64,000 bases of DNA, taken from Bradyrhizobium sp. ISRA430. GTDB taxonomy: Bacteria > Pseudomonadota > Alphaproteobacteria > Rhizobiales > Xanthobacteraceae. Position numbers and translations under genes: made by a program. The notes below the pieces were generated by a model. It saw only the letters and a list, made by a program, of their open reading frames with translations, did not search any database and had not been told where the DNA came from. Every line of letters starts with the position of its first letter. The stretch's first letter is position 1. This document shows positions 25,997 to 34,737 of the stretch, piece by piece. The DNA lies in NCBI RefSeq assembly GCF_029909975.1, contig NZ_CP094516.1, forward strand, positions 8,224,501-8,288,500, read 5' to 3'.

Positions 25997-27985
25997 ATGT
26001 CCGGAACCAAAATCCTGTGGGGACAGATAATCGTTGTCGGCCTGATCGTTCTGCTCGCCATCTGGGGGGCAACCGAGTGGACCGCTTGGCGGCTCGCCTA
26101 CCAGCCCGAGCTTGGGCGGCCCTGGTTCGAGCTGTTGGGCTTCAAGATCTATTACCCGCCGGTCTTCTTCTGGTGGTGGTTCGTCTACGACGCCTATGCG
26201 CCTCAGGTCTTCGTTGAGGGGGCGTTCATCGCGGCGTCGGGAACCTTCGTTTCGATCGCGGCGGCGATCGGCATGTCGGTGTGGCGGGCGCGTGAAGCCA
26301 AGAATGTCGAGACCTATGGTTCGGCGCGCTGGGCCGATGCGGGGGAGGTTCGAGCAGCCGGACTTCTCGGTCCGGATGGTGTGGTGCTCGGCAAACTCGA
26401 CCGCGAGTACCTGCGCCATGATGGACCGGAGCACGTCTTGTGTTTTGCACCCACCCGTTCCGGCAAGGGTGTCGGTCTTGTCGTCCCGTCCCTGCTGGCT
26501 TGGCCCGGCTCGGCCATCGTCCACGACATCAAGGGCGAGAACTGGCAACTGACCGCGGGCTTCCGTTCGCGCCATGGCCGCGTCCTGTTGTTCGATCCCA
26601 CCAACGCAAAGTCCTCAGCCTACAATCCGCTGCTCGAAGTCCGGCGCGGAGAATGGGAGGTTCGCGACGTCCAGAACGTCGCCGACGTCCTGGTCGATCC
26701 CGAAGGCTCGCTCGACAAGCGCAACCATTGGGAGAAGACCAGTCATTCGCTCCTCGTCGGCGCCATTCTCCACGTCCTCTATGCCGAGGCGGACAAGACC
26801 CTGGCCGGTGTCGCCGCCTTCCTGTCCGACCCGAAGCGGCCGATCGAGGCGACGCTGAAGGCGATGATGACCACCGCGCACCTCGGCGAGCAGGGTGCCC
26901 ATCCGGTGGTCGCCTCGACCGCGCGCGAACTCCTTAACAAATCCGAGAATGAACGTTCTGGCGTCCTGTCCACTGCGATGTCGTTCCTCGGACTCTACCG
27001 CGATCCCGTGGTGGCCCAGGTGACCCGCCGCTGCGACTGGTGGATTGCCGATCTGATCGCAGATAGCCGCCCGACGACGCTTTATCTCGTGGTGCCACCG
27101 TCGGATATTTCTCGGACCAAGCCGTTGATCCGTCTGGTGCTGAACCAGATTGGTCGTCGCCTGACCGAAGATCTGCATACCCGCCACCGCCGGCATCGCG
27201 TTCTGATGATGCTCGACGAGTTTCCGGCGCTGGGTCGGTTGGATTTCTTCGAGTCCGCGCTCGCCTTCATGGCGGGGTACGGCATCAAGAGTTTCCTCAT
27301 CGCGCAATCGCTCAACCAAATCGAGAAGGCCTATGGGCCTAACAACGCCATTCTCGACAATTGTCACGTCCGGGTCAGCTTTGCGACCAATGACGAGCGG
27401 ACCGCGAAGCGGGTATCCGACGCGCTGGGAACGGCGACCGAGATGCGCGCGATGAAGAACTATGCCGGGCACAGGTTGAACCCATGGCTTGGACACCTGA
27501 TGGTCTCGCGCCAGGAGACGGCAAGGCCGCTCTTGACCCCGGGCGAGGTCATGCAGCTTCCGCCGATAGACGAGATCGTCATGGTGGCAGGGACGGCGCC
27601 GATCCGGACGAAGAAGGTTCGCTATTACGAGGATCGGCGGTTCATCGAGCGGGTTCTGCCGCCGCCTGATCCTGCGAGCGCCGGCCGATCATTGCGAACG
27701 GACGGATGGTCAGCGCTCGGACCACCGAAGCCGACGGCAGGTCCAACTGACAAAGCTGCGGAGGCCGAGGAGGACACGGCGAACAGCGGACTCCGTCGTG
27801 AGCCCGAACTCCCCGATCACGTCGCGATCGCCAAGGAGACGACCGAACCGACACCGGCAGAAGAATTTGCGGCCGTTCTTGACGATGATGAGGATGCGGT
27901 CCGTCAGTCCCGGCTCATACGCCAACAGATGCGCGGTGTCGCGCGTCAAGTCGCCATGGACCCGAATGACGGCATGGAGCTGTGA
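25997..27985 (+). CDS. traG: Coupling protein TraG/VirD4 (type IV secretion ATPase)
   Basis: This 662-aa inner-membrane ATPase passes the relaxase-DNA complex to the mating channel. The start at 25997 gives MSGTKILWGQIIVVGLIVLL. Two N-terminal membrane segments (about residues 10-30 and 75-95) follow. The Walker A motif is in FAPTRSGKGVGLVVPSLL (about residue 150) and Walker B in RVLMMLDEFPALGRL (about residue 400). ESALAFMAGYGIKSFLIAQS is also family typical. The acidic C-terminal tail is variable. A longer upstream reading overlaps the relaxase end and lacks the membrane start. copG follows within six bases. Confidence 0.93.
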   Translation: MSGTKILWGQIIVVGLIVLLAIWGATEWTAWRLAYQPELGRPWFELLGFKIYYPPVFFWWWFVYDAYAPQVFVEGAFIAASGTFVSIAAAIGMSVWRAREAKNVETYGSARWADAGEVRAAGLLGPDGVVLGKLDREYLRHDGPEHVLCFAPTRSGKGVGLVVPSLLAWPGSAIVHDIKGENWQLTAGFRSRHGRVLLFDPTNAKSSAYNPLLEVRRGEWEVRDVQNVADVLVDPEGSLDKRNHWEKTSHSLLVGAILHVLYAEADKTLAGVAAFLSDPKRPIEATLKAMMTTAHLGEQGAHPVVASTARELLNKSENERSGVLSTAMSFLGLYRDPVVAQVTRRCDWWIADLIADSRPTTLYLVVPPSDISRTKPLIRLVLNQIGRRLTEDLHTRHRRHRVLMMLDEFPALGRLDFFESALAFMAGYGIKSFLIAQSLNQIEKAYGPNNAILDNCHVRVSFATNDERTAKRVSDALGTATEMRAMKNYAGHRLNPWLGHLMVSRQETARPLLTPGEVMQLPPIDEIVMVAGTAPIRTKKVRYYEDRRFIERVLPPPDPASAGRSLRTDGWSALGPPKPTAGPTDKAAEAEEDTANSGLRREPELPDHVAIAKETTEPTPAEEFAAVLDDDEDAVRQSRLIRQQMRGVARQVAMDPNDGMEL

Positions 27986-27991
27986 GGCAAT

Positions 27992-28429
27992 ATGCGCGAC
28001 CGGATGAACGTGTATTTCCCGCCAGAGCTTCTGAAACAGATTTCGGAGCTCGCAGATCGCAAGAAGCTTTCCCGGTCTGCGATCGTGGAGGCGGCAGTTG
28101 CTTCGTTTCTGTCACCGGACGGCGCGGACAGGCGGGAGGCAGCGTTCGCCCGTCGCCTGGATCGGCTGTCGCGTCAGATGCAGAGGCTGGAGCGCGACAT
28201 TGGTCTGACGGCTGAGACCTTGGCGCTTTTCATTCGGTTCTGGCTGACGATTACGCCGCCGTTGCCCAACGATGCGCAGGCGGCCGGGCAGGCAAAGGGC
28301 AGGGAACGCTTTGAAGGATTTGTCGAGGCGCTTGGGCGCCGTCTGCAAAAGGGGCAAAGCTTTCTGCGCGAAATTCCAGAAGATATTCGCCGGCAGGAAC
28401 CGGAGGATGAAAAATCTAGCGGAGTCTAG
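27992..28429 (+). CDS. CopG-family ribbon-helix-helix protein of the transfer operon
   Basis: This 145-aa protein has an N-terminal RHH DNA-binding domain: MRDRMNVYFPPELLKQISEL, ADRKKLSRSAIVEAAVASFL. A helical part follows with a hydrophobic stretch (AETLALFIRFWLTITPPLP). It is co-transcribed with traG. In related ICEs this gene leads straight into trbB; here 7.8 kb of cargo separates them. Its likely roles are operon autoregulation or relaxosome assembly, which are inferences from the fold. Confidence 0.85.
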   Translation: MRDRMNVYFPPELLKQISELADRKKLSRSAIVEAAVASFLSPDGADRREAAFARRLDRLSRQMQRLERDIGLTAETLALFIRFWLTITPPLPNDAQAAGQAKGRERFEGFVEALGRRLQKGQSFLREIPEDIRRQEPEDEKSSGV

Positions 28430-28585
28430 ACTTTCGTCGCGTTTCCGACGTCCAAAGGGAAATCGATCATCGCGACCGAGATCGGCGCTCGTGAGCCCAA
28501 GCGGCGTCCAAAGCTCGCCGATTCAGTCCAGCGCCGTCGGACCTCACGCTCATGTGTACCGAGGAGCTGTTCCTTTCTATTGAAG

Positions 28586-28595
28586 TACGATCGTA
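28586..28595. promoter_or_regulatory. Candidate operator: palindrome TACGATCGTA
   Basis: TACGATCGTA is a perfect 10-bp palindrome (14 of 16 when extended) in an AT-rich stretch 77 bp before the amidase start. The TetR regulator downstream of the amidase is an obvious candidate to bind it. Binding is inferred only. Confidence 0.35.
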
Positions 28596-28672
28596 ATTTA
28601 ATATTATGACCGTCATGGTATCGGCTGATATCGCGGCAGCCGATTGCCGCAAACCGCTCTTGCGAGGTCTTT

Positions 28673-30136
28673 ATGAACGACATCACCGCCATTACGCGCC
28701 CCATGGCTCAGGAAGAACTCATGGATCGCTCCTCGCTGGGGCTCGCGGCCGCTGCAGCAGCTATTCGGCGTGGCGAAATCAGTTCGGAAGCATACACTGC
28801 TACGCTTCTGTGGCGTGCCCGAACGCTTGCCGGGCTTAATGCCTTCATCACCCTGAACGAGACGGCCGTGTTGGAGGCTGCGCGGGAAGCGGATAAAGCA
28901 CGTGCCGCCGGATCGGCGGCTCCGCTACTGGGCGTGCCACTCGGAGTAAAAGACAGTTATCTGACGAAAGGGTTGCCGACGAGCCTCGGCCTCGACAGCC
29001 TCGCTCACTTCGTGCCACGCGAAGATGCGGACGCTGTCGATGCCATAAAGCGTGCGGGGGCCTTCGTCTTCGGGAAGAACAATCTCGTTGAGATGTCCTA
29101 CGGCTTGACTGGCCATAACGCAAGTTATGGCCAAGTGAAGAATCCGCATGCACGAGACCGCGTGTCGGGTGGCTCCTCGAGCGGTTCCGCCGCATCTGTG
29201 GCCGCTGGCCTCGTTCCCGCGTCGTTGGGCGGTGATACCGTTGGGTCGATCCGAGTCCCGGCATCGTTCTGTGGCGTGGTGGGATTCAAGCCAACCACCG
29301 GACGATGGCCGCGCAAGGGCGTTGCTCCAATCTCCCACACACTCGACACGACCGGTGCATTTGCTCGAAGCGTCGAGGATTGCGTCCTGCTGGATCAGGT
29401 CGTGACTGGCGAGCGCACTGCCGAAATTTCAGATGGCCATGACCTGAAAGGAGTCCGACTGGCCTTCGCGCCGCGGCAGTTCCTGGATCTGGTGGACTCG
29501 GAAGTCGAGGCGCGCTTCCGTGAGGTGGTTCGGCGGCTGCGGGACGCCGGCGCCGAAATCGTCGAGGTGGACTTTGGCGCCGATTTCAACGCCGTCGTCC
29601 AAACTGCGACGTGGGGCATCTTCGCCCATGAAACCATGGGCGCGATCTCGGACTTCCTTCGCCGCCACGATGTTCCAACCACATTCGATGCCATTTACGA
29701 AGGGCTTAAGCCCCAACTTCGGCAGGCGTGGGCTCACATCGTACTGCCGGACGGTGCAGGGGCAATCTCAGCGGATGCCTATCGGACGGCGCTCAACGTG
29801 AGCCGGCCGGAAATCCAGCGCCGTCTCGATAAGGCGTTCGTCACCCAAGGCGCGCAGGCCATTCTGCAGCCTACCACTCCTTGCACGGCACCTTTGATCG
29901 AGGAGCAGGCGACAGTGCATATCGCGGGACAGGATGTCAGTTATCTCGCTTTGGCAAACCACACTGTCTCGGCGAGCAGCGTGGGGATGCCGGGAATCAG
30001 TCTTCCCGTTGGCTGGTCTAGCACTGGACTGCCGATTGGCCTCGAGCTTGACGCCCCCTTAGGAAGCGACGGGACGCTTTTCGTCCTTGCCCGCAAGATC
30101 GAAGGCGTCCTGGGCGACAAGTCAACTGCGATCTGA
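28673..30136 (+). CDS. Amidase (amidase-signature family)
   Basis: This 487-aa hydrolase has the signature fold: Lys93 in GVPLGVKDSYL, the cis-Ser in VSGGSSSGSAASVAAG (Ser168) and the probable nucleophile Ser192 in GGDTVGSIRVPASFCG. The usual second Gly of the G-T-D-T-G-G-S box is Val here, so activity or specificity may differ. The family includes indoleacetamide and mandelamide hydrolases; the substrate cannot be told. It is followed after 38 bp by a TetR gene in the same direction. It is the first gene of the cargo between copG and trbB. Confidence 0.88.
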   Translation: MNDITAITRPMAQEELMDRSSLGLAAAAAAIRRGEISSEAYTATLLWRARTLAGLNAFITLNETAVLEAAREADKARAAGSAAPLLGVPLGVKDSYLTKGLPTSLGLDSLAHFVPREDADAVDAIKRAGAFVFGKNNLVEMSYGLTGHNASYGQVKNPHARDRVSGGSSSGSAASVAAGLVPASLGGDTVGSIRVPASFCGVVGFKPTTGRWPRKGVAPISHTLDTTGAFARSVEDCVLLDQVVTGERTAEISDGHDLKGVRLAFAPRQFLDLVDSEVEARFREVVRRLRDAGAEIVEVDFGADFNAVVQTATWGIFAHETMGAISDFLRRHDVPTTFDAIYEGLKPQLRQAWAHIVLPDGAGAISADAYRTALNVSRPEIQRRLDKAFVTQGAQAILQPTTPCTAPLIEEQATVHIAGQDVSYLALANHTVSASSVGMPGISLPVGWSSTGLPIGLELDAPLGSDGTLFVLARKIEGVLGDKSTAI

Positions 30137-30174
30137 CGCGACCGGGTGCGGAAAATCTCTGGAGTTGAGAGAAG

Positions 30175-30750
30175 ATGCGTTTCGAGAAAGGCCACAAGTC
30201 GGCGACACGTCGGCACATAATCGATGTGGCATCGAAGTGTATGCGCCGGGACGGCATCTCCGCCACCGGGATTGCCGGGATTATGGGCGAGGCCGGTCTA
30301 ACCAAAGGAGCCTTTTCTCCGCACTTCGACTCCAAGGACATCCTTGTTCGCGAGGCGCTGGCGAGAGCGCTGGCTGACCAGCAGTATCGGCTTGAGGAAG
30401 ATCAGCTCAAAGGCCTCGATCTCGAAGGCTCAATCCGGAGATACTTAAACTACGCTCACCTTGAAGACCCTGGGGACGGGTGTCCCTCCGCAGCGTTGCT
30501 TCCGGAAATCGCGCATCAGCCTCAGAACACCAGGGAAGATTACGAGAAAGCGCTGGAAAGCTACGTTGGGACTTTAGCGGCGCTGCTACCCGGCGCAGAT
30601 TCTGCCGCGAACCACCGTCGGGCGAGGGCCATCTTCGCTCTCATGGTGGGCACTCTACAGTTTGCGCGGGCTATCCCCGACGCTGCCAAAGCGCAGCAAA
30701 CTTTGGATGGAGGCATTGAAGCCGCGCTGCACTTGGCGCGAGCTCCATGA
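30175..30750 (+). CDS. TetR-family repressor
   Basis: The N-terminal HTH of this 191-aa protein reads MRFEKGHKSATRRHIIDVAS, then DGISATGIAGIMGEAGLTKG and FSPHFDSKDILVREAL, the standard TetR DNA-binding domain. The helical C-terminal domain would bind a small effector. It lies downstream of the amidase and may control it and/or the convergent oxidoreductase group. GAGAGAAG precedes the start. The effector is unknown. Confidence 0.9.
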   Translation: MRFEKGHKSATRRHIIDVASKCMRRDGISATGIAGIMGEAGLTKGAFSPHFDSKDILVREALARALADQQYRLEEDQLKGLDLEGSIRRYLNYAHLEDPGDGCPSAALLPEIAHQPQNTREDYEKALESYVGTLAALLPGADSAANHRRARAIFALMVGTLQFARAIPDAAKAQQTLDGGIEAALHLARAP

Positions 30751-30825
30751 TTCTAAATCAAGACAGCGGAGAGGCTCAGATCGGAGAACCTTGTGAGAGC
30801 TGAGCCCCTCGTCCTGCCCAAGCTC

Positions 30826-31743
30826 TTACGAGCGGACGTGAATAATCGTCTTGCCTTGGCGTCGCTGGGCCGAGTTGAAGTTGGCGACAGCATCGTCGAG
30901 AGAGGAGACCTTTCCGATGTTTGTCCGCAGTCTTCCGTCCCGCACCCTCTGGACGATCTCACTCAATTGACCACGATCGGCCTCCACAACGAAGTCGATG
31001 GCCAAACCGTCTAGCGGCCGAGCCTGCACCGGGCCGACGACACTCACCAGCGTCCCTCCGGCTCTGACAAGGGCTGCAGACTGCTTCTGGACGTCGCCGC
31101 CGATGACGTCGAATGCAAGATCGACGCCGCCGATATCTTTGAGGGCGTCGTTCTCCAGGTCGACGAATTCATTTGCGCCGAAATCGAGCGCTTTCTGCCG
31201 GTCGGCTGCACGTCCTGTTCCGATGACATAGGCGCCAGCTTCTCGTGCGAGTTGAACGACCATAGAACCGACCGCGCCGGCCGCACCATGCGCAAGTACG
31301 CTCTGGCCTGGGCGAAGACGGCCGTGCTGGAAAAGTCCCTGCCACGCGGTTAGGCCAGAGATCGGCAGGCTTGCGCCCACCTTGAAATCGACATCACCCG
31401 GCAATGGCGCCAGATTGCGCGCCTCGATGGCAATATATTCAGCGAGCGTGCCATCGCGATACCAGTCGGCAAGGCCGAATACGCGCTGCCCCGCCGACAG
31501 TCCCGTCGTGCCGTAGCCAAGAGCGGTGACTATGCCGGAAAATTCATGCCCAGGGATCGACGGAGTTCTGTCCCGTTCGCGACGATCGGTCCACGTCGAA
31601 GGCCATTCCAATTCCGTCGGAACGAATCCCGATGCGTGAACCTCTACGATGACGTCGTTGATCGCTGGTTGAGGGTCGGGCCGTTCCACCAGCTTCATCC
31701 CGCCAAATCCTGCAGCCTGGTCCGTCGCAATAATCGCTTTCAT
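30826..31743 (-). CDS. NADP-dependent quinone oxidoreductase-like protein (zinc-free MDR)
   Basis: This 305-aa medium-chain dehydrogenase/reductase has the N-terminal GroES-like domain MKAIIATDQAAGFGGMKLVE, PSIPGHEFSGIVTALGYGTT, and the Rossmann domain SVLAHGAAGAVGSMVVQLAR. The Cys residues that bind structural and catalytic zinc are absent, which fits the quinone-reductase branch. It is the last gene of a leftward set with an AhpD-like protein and a nitroreductase under an AraC-type regulator, suggesting reductive handling of an electrophile or nitro compound. Confidence 0.88.
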   Translation of the reverse strand: MKAIIATDQAAGFGGMKLVERPDPQPAINDVIVEVHASGFVPTELEWPSTWTDRRERDRTPSIPGHEFSGIVTALGYGTTGLSAGQRVFGLADWYRDGTLAEYIAIEARNLAPLPGDVDFKVGASLPISGLTAWQGLFQHGRLRPGQSVLAHGAAGAVGSMVVQLAREAGAYVIGTGRAADRQKALDFGANEFVDLENDALKDIGGVDLAFDVIGGDVQKQSAALVRAGGTLVSVVGPVQARPLDGLAIDFVVEADRGQLSEIVQRVRDGRLRTNIGKVSSLDDAVANFNSAQRRQGKTIIHVRS

Positions 31744-31827
31744 CTTCGACTCCTTGTGTGTGGTGTTTTTGTGTGTGGTGTTTTTCAGATTCCGAGCTTC
31801 CCGATCTGCGAGCTGGGAGGACCGTGC

Positions 31828-32373
31828 TCAGATCGAGCCGGCCGGTGCCACCGCGGGGAAGTCCTTGTCGGGGTTGAACACGTTGTTGAAGAAGTTCGTC
31901 AGCGAGTACATGGCCACGAGCGCGACGATCTCCATGATGCTTGCATCCGCGTAGCCCGCATCGCGGACGGCTTGCAGATCGGCGTCTGTGACATGGCCTC
32001 GGTTCTCGATGATCTTGCGTGCAAACTGGACGGCGGCATCCCGCTTCGGGTCGCTGGCGTGACCCTTTCGGGCGAGAATGATGTCCTCGGCCGGCAGCTT
32101 GGCCATGTGCTCCGCGGTGAAGCTGTGCACCGTCAGGCAGTAGTTGCAACCGTTCACCTCCGAGACCGCAAGGCCGATGCTGTCGCGCGTCTTGACGTCG
32201 AGCGCCTTCCTCAACGAGCCGAGCAGAGCGGCCCATGCGTTGAACGCGATCGGGCTTTGCGCGAAGGTCGCCATCATGTTTGGAGTGAACCCGATGCTCT
32301 TGGTGAACATATCGAGGGTCGGTTTCGAAGCAGCCGGCACGTGTTCCGGCTTCAGAGCGGCAGCTCTGGCCAT
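31828..32373 (-). CDS. AhpD-like alkylhydroperoxidase (carboxymuconolactone decarboxylase family)
   Basis: AAGGAGA precedes the ATG of this 181-aa protein. The E-x3-C-x2-C-x3-H motif is complete: Glu72, Cys76, Cys79 and His83 in SEVNGCNYCLTVHSF. The two cysteines form the redox pair that reduces peroxides. It continues to a hydrophobic C-terminal helix (IMEIVALVAMYSLTNFFNNV). The operon with a nitroreductase and a quinone oxidoreductase points to an oxidative or electrophile stress response. The longer upstream reading is out of the coding region of the neighbouring gene and is rejected. Confidence 0.9.
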   Translation of the reverse strand: MARAAALKPEHVPAASKPTLDMFTKSIGFTPNMMATFAQSPIAFNAWAALLGSLRKALDVKTRDSIGLAVSEVNGCNYCLTVHSFTAEHMAKLPAEDIILARKGHASDPKRDAAVQFARKIIENRGHVTDADLQAVRDAGYADASIMEIVALVAMYSLTNFFNNVFNPDKDFPAVAPAGSI

Positions 32374-32408
32374 GGTATTTCTCCTTGAATGATTGAGTTC
32401 AGGGGTGG

Positions 32409-33095
32409 TTAGGCGAAGTGCAGCACGTTGGCCACGGGCAGGCGCGGCTTCTGCGGCCAGTTGCCGGGCCGCTCCGGCCCGACGGTCAGCAGCATCACCG
32501 GGATTTCGTCTTCCGTCAGGCCGAACTCTCTGTGCACGGCCTCTGCATCGAAACCGATCATCGGTGTCGACCCCAGGCCTAGCGAGCGAGCCGCATAGAT
32601 AATAGCTGCGGCGCCGAAGGTCGCGGAGCGTACGGCTTCGTCGCGCTGGCGCTGCGGATGATCGTCGTACAGGCCGTGCGCAGGCCCCTCCCATTCCGGC
32701 ACCACATGTGCCGGCATGATTCCGGCTTCCACGACGGGCGCCAGGCGGCCAGGGACGGTGCTGGCATCAGCCAATTGGCCGATGATGACGAAGGTAACGG
32801 CTGCTTCGGTGATTGCGGGCTGATTCCAGGCGATCGGCCGCAGCCGTGCCTTTGCTTCGGGTGAGCGCACGGCGATGAAGCGCCAGTTCTGCAGATGGAA
32901 GGATGTCGGCGCTGATGTGCCGATCCGCACGAGGTCGCGGATCTGATCGTCGCTGAGGACGGCCGTCGGGTCGTAGTACTTCGCAGCACTGCGGCTCAGA
33001 ATGGTTTCGATCACGGCGTTTGTCGGCAGCGGCCGCCCAAGTGAACGGGAGGTTTCCGGATCGGCAGCGGCAGCGGTTGTAGCGGTCTGGTTCAT
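32409..33095 (-). CDS. Nitroreductase-family FMN oxidoreductase
   Basis: This 228-aa protein has the nitroreductase pattern: ETILSRSAAKYYDPTAVLSD, IRIGTSAPTSFHLQNWRF-like VRIGTSAPTSFHLQNWRF for FMN binding, and AARSLGLGSTPMIGFDAEAV near the C-terminus. It reduces quinones or nitroaromatics with NAD(P)H in the cytoplasm. It is the first gene after the AraC-type regulator and has a strong inverted repeat upstream that could be the activator site. The physiological substrate is unknown. Confidence 0.9.
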   Translation of the reverse strand: MNQTATTAAAADPETSRSLGRPLPTNAVIETILSRSAAKYYDPTAVLSDDQIRDLVRIGTSAPTSFHLQNWRFIAVRSPEAKARLRPIAWNQPAITEAAVTFVIIGQLADASTVPGRLAPVVEAGIMPAHVVPEWEGPAHGLYDDHPQRQRDEAVRSATFGAAAIIYAARSLGLGSTPMIGFDAEAVHREFGLTEDEIPVMLLTVGPERPGNWPQKPRLPVANVLHFA

Positions 33096-33142
33096 TGGGT
33101 TGCTCCGTTATCAAGTGATGACGGAGCCCAATTTACTGCTGG

Positions 33143-33196
33143 GAATGATCGTTTCGAGCCTCTATTGGCTCAATTTGGTGCTCAAAAGGATCATTC
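33143..33196. promoter_or_regulatory. 17-bp inverted repeat operator upstream of the nitroreductase
   Basis: GAATGATCGTTTCGAGC (33143-33159) and the complement of GAATGATCCTTTTGAGC (33180-33196) match at 15 of 17 bases, with a 20-bp centre. The repeat begins 48 bp before the nitroreductase start and overlaps the last codons of the AraC-type gene. Long half-sites suit two AraC-family monomers, each with two HTH units. Confidence 0.6.
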
Positions 33197-34168
33197 TGAC
33201 GGCGACCGAGACTCATCGCCGTTGTGCGCCAGTCGGCGCCATTCCCCCGGCGTCATCCCCATCCTCTCCGCAAACACTCGCCGGAATGCCGAAACGGATT
33301 GATACCCGACCGTCTCAGCCACAGCTTCCGTACTGATCCTTGGGTTCTTGAGCTCGTTGGCGGCCATGCTCATGCGAAGATCGGTCAACAGGTCGAGGGC
33401 GGAGCGGCCCAACTTGTCCTGAAAGTGGCGCATGAATGTCGCGCGTGACATGCCGCATAGATCGGCCAGATCGGGAAGTTTCCAAGGTCGCGCCGGATCC
33501 GCGAACATCGCCGCAATGGCCGCTGCCAATCTCGGATTGCCGGCAAGGGCCAACAAGCCTTCAGTGGATTTGCCGGCTTCGCTCGCGGCGCGTAGAACCA
33601 GAGTGAACAAGACCGAAGAAAGCGCGTTGAGAATGGCGCGTCCTCCCGCTCTGTCACTTGCGGACTCCATTCGCATCAGCCTGACCAGTCCGGAAAGTTG
33701 ACTCGATGCCGACGGGATGTCCTCTTCTCCATGGCTTTCCATGGCCCGCACCACCAGATTTGCCGGCAGGTAGTTGCGGACCAGTCGATCGTGAGGTGGC
33801 GCGACGAAAAAACGTCCGCACAGCAGATCGAGTTGCTCCCCCCATCCATCATTCTCGCTCAACATCCATCCTGCGGAGCCCTTGCTTTGGTGCGTGCTGA
33901 TTGGCGTTTGGCCGCTGCCGTCGTGCAGCACATGCGCCGAACCGTGCGGGAGCAGCACGACATCCCCGCTTCCAAGCTCCTGCATCGTTCTAGAATCAGG
34001 GTCCTCGAAAATGGCCCGGCCCTTGACGATGACATGGTAGGGGATCTCGTTGGCCGCGGCCTGCGGCCAGATAAGACGCCATGGTGCGCCGTAGGCGCAG
34101 CGGACCTCGAGTTGGCCGGTCACGGTGATGATTTGCAGGAGATGACTTAACCAATCGACTTGAGACAT
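33191..34168 (-). CDS. AraC-family transcriptional regulator with cupin domain
   Basis: This 325-aa regulator has an N-terminal cupin-type sensor (MSQVDWLSHLLQIITVTGQL, PYHVIVKGRAIF, ELGSGDVVLLPHGSAHVLHD) of the AraC 'cupin_6' kind. The C-terminal double HTH is PWKLPDLADLCGMSRATFMR and STEAVAETVGYQSVSAFRRV, followed by the FAERMGMTPGEWRR signature. It precedes the nitroreductase, AhpD-like and quinone-reductase genes in the same direction and probably activates them. Regulators of this group often sense reactive electrophiles or quinones; the effector here is unknown. Confidence 0.92.
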   Translation of the reverse strand: MSQVDWLSHLLQIITVTGQLEVRCAYGAPWRLIWPQAAANEIPYHVIVKGRAIFEDPDSRTMQELGSGDVVLLPHGSAHVLHDGSGQTPISTHQSKGSAGWMLSENDGWGEQLDLLCGRFFVAPPHDRLVRNYLPANLVVRAMESHGEEDIPSASSQLSGLVRLMRMESASDRAGGRAILNALSSVLFTLVLRAASEAGKSTEGLLALAGNPRLAAAIAAMFADPARPWKLPDLADLCGMSRATFMRHFQDKLGRSALDLLTDLRMSMAANELKNPRISTEAVAETVGYQSVSAFRRVFAERMGMTPGEWRRLAHNGDESRSPSE

Positions 34169-34639
34169 AAGACCTCGAACGTGAATCGCCGACGCAGCAT
34201 ATCAATTTAGCGACGCGTTCGTCGAAAGGCTTGGCGTTCCGTCCTCATTGATTGCGTCGACGACGCCAGAACGCTCATTGCTGATTGCCGCCATACGGCG
34301 GTGAGTTCAGTCATCATCAATACCCACTTTGAACATGGGTGCTCAGGACGCCGCACGAGGTCCGCCAGCGCGAGCTGCAACTTTGAGCGGCCTCTATCTA
34401 GTCGAGTGCGGCGCCCCGTTTTTACCGGATGGGCGATGCGGGTCATGGATCTTTACTGGCGCAGCACCAGCAACGGCAACGCGGTAGCCATCATCGAAAT
34501 CCTGATAGGAGCGAAGGCGAGTCGGCTTGTGCCCCCGAGCCCGCATGCATCAGTGTCCAGTTGATTATCACCTTGTGCGGGTAGAGCGGAGCTGATGAAT
34601 TTATCGATTCGCGCTTGAGCAAAAATCACATCGGTCTTC
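34169..34639. other. Gap without recognised gene
   Basis: Open frames here are short and lack domain character on both strands. The segment separates the AraC-regulated set from the MFS unit. The right side reaches the first copy of a 20-bp direct repeat. Confidence 0.5.
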
Positions 34640-34659
34640 CTTTTTCTACGCCAGCCTAC
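34640..34659 (+). repeat. 20-bp direct repeat, left copy
   Basis: CTTTTTCTACGCCAGCCTAC is exactly repeated at 36127-36146. The two copies lie before and after the MFS transporter gene, 1487 bp apart, so they may mark a mobile or duplicated unit. Confidence 0.8.
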
Positions 34660-34737
34660 CATGGCAACAATTTAGCCAAGCGCACAAAAGGCTGGTCGCG
34701 CTATCGGCTCGCACGAGCTGACAGCAAGAGGGTCCGC

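Noticed and set aside
24498..26072. 524-codon minus-strand open frame
   Set aside because: Antisense to the relaxase gene, which has clear HUH and DUF3363 character.
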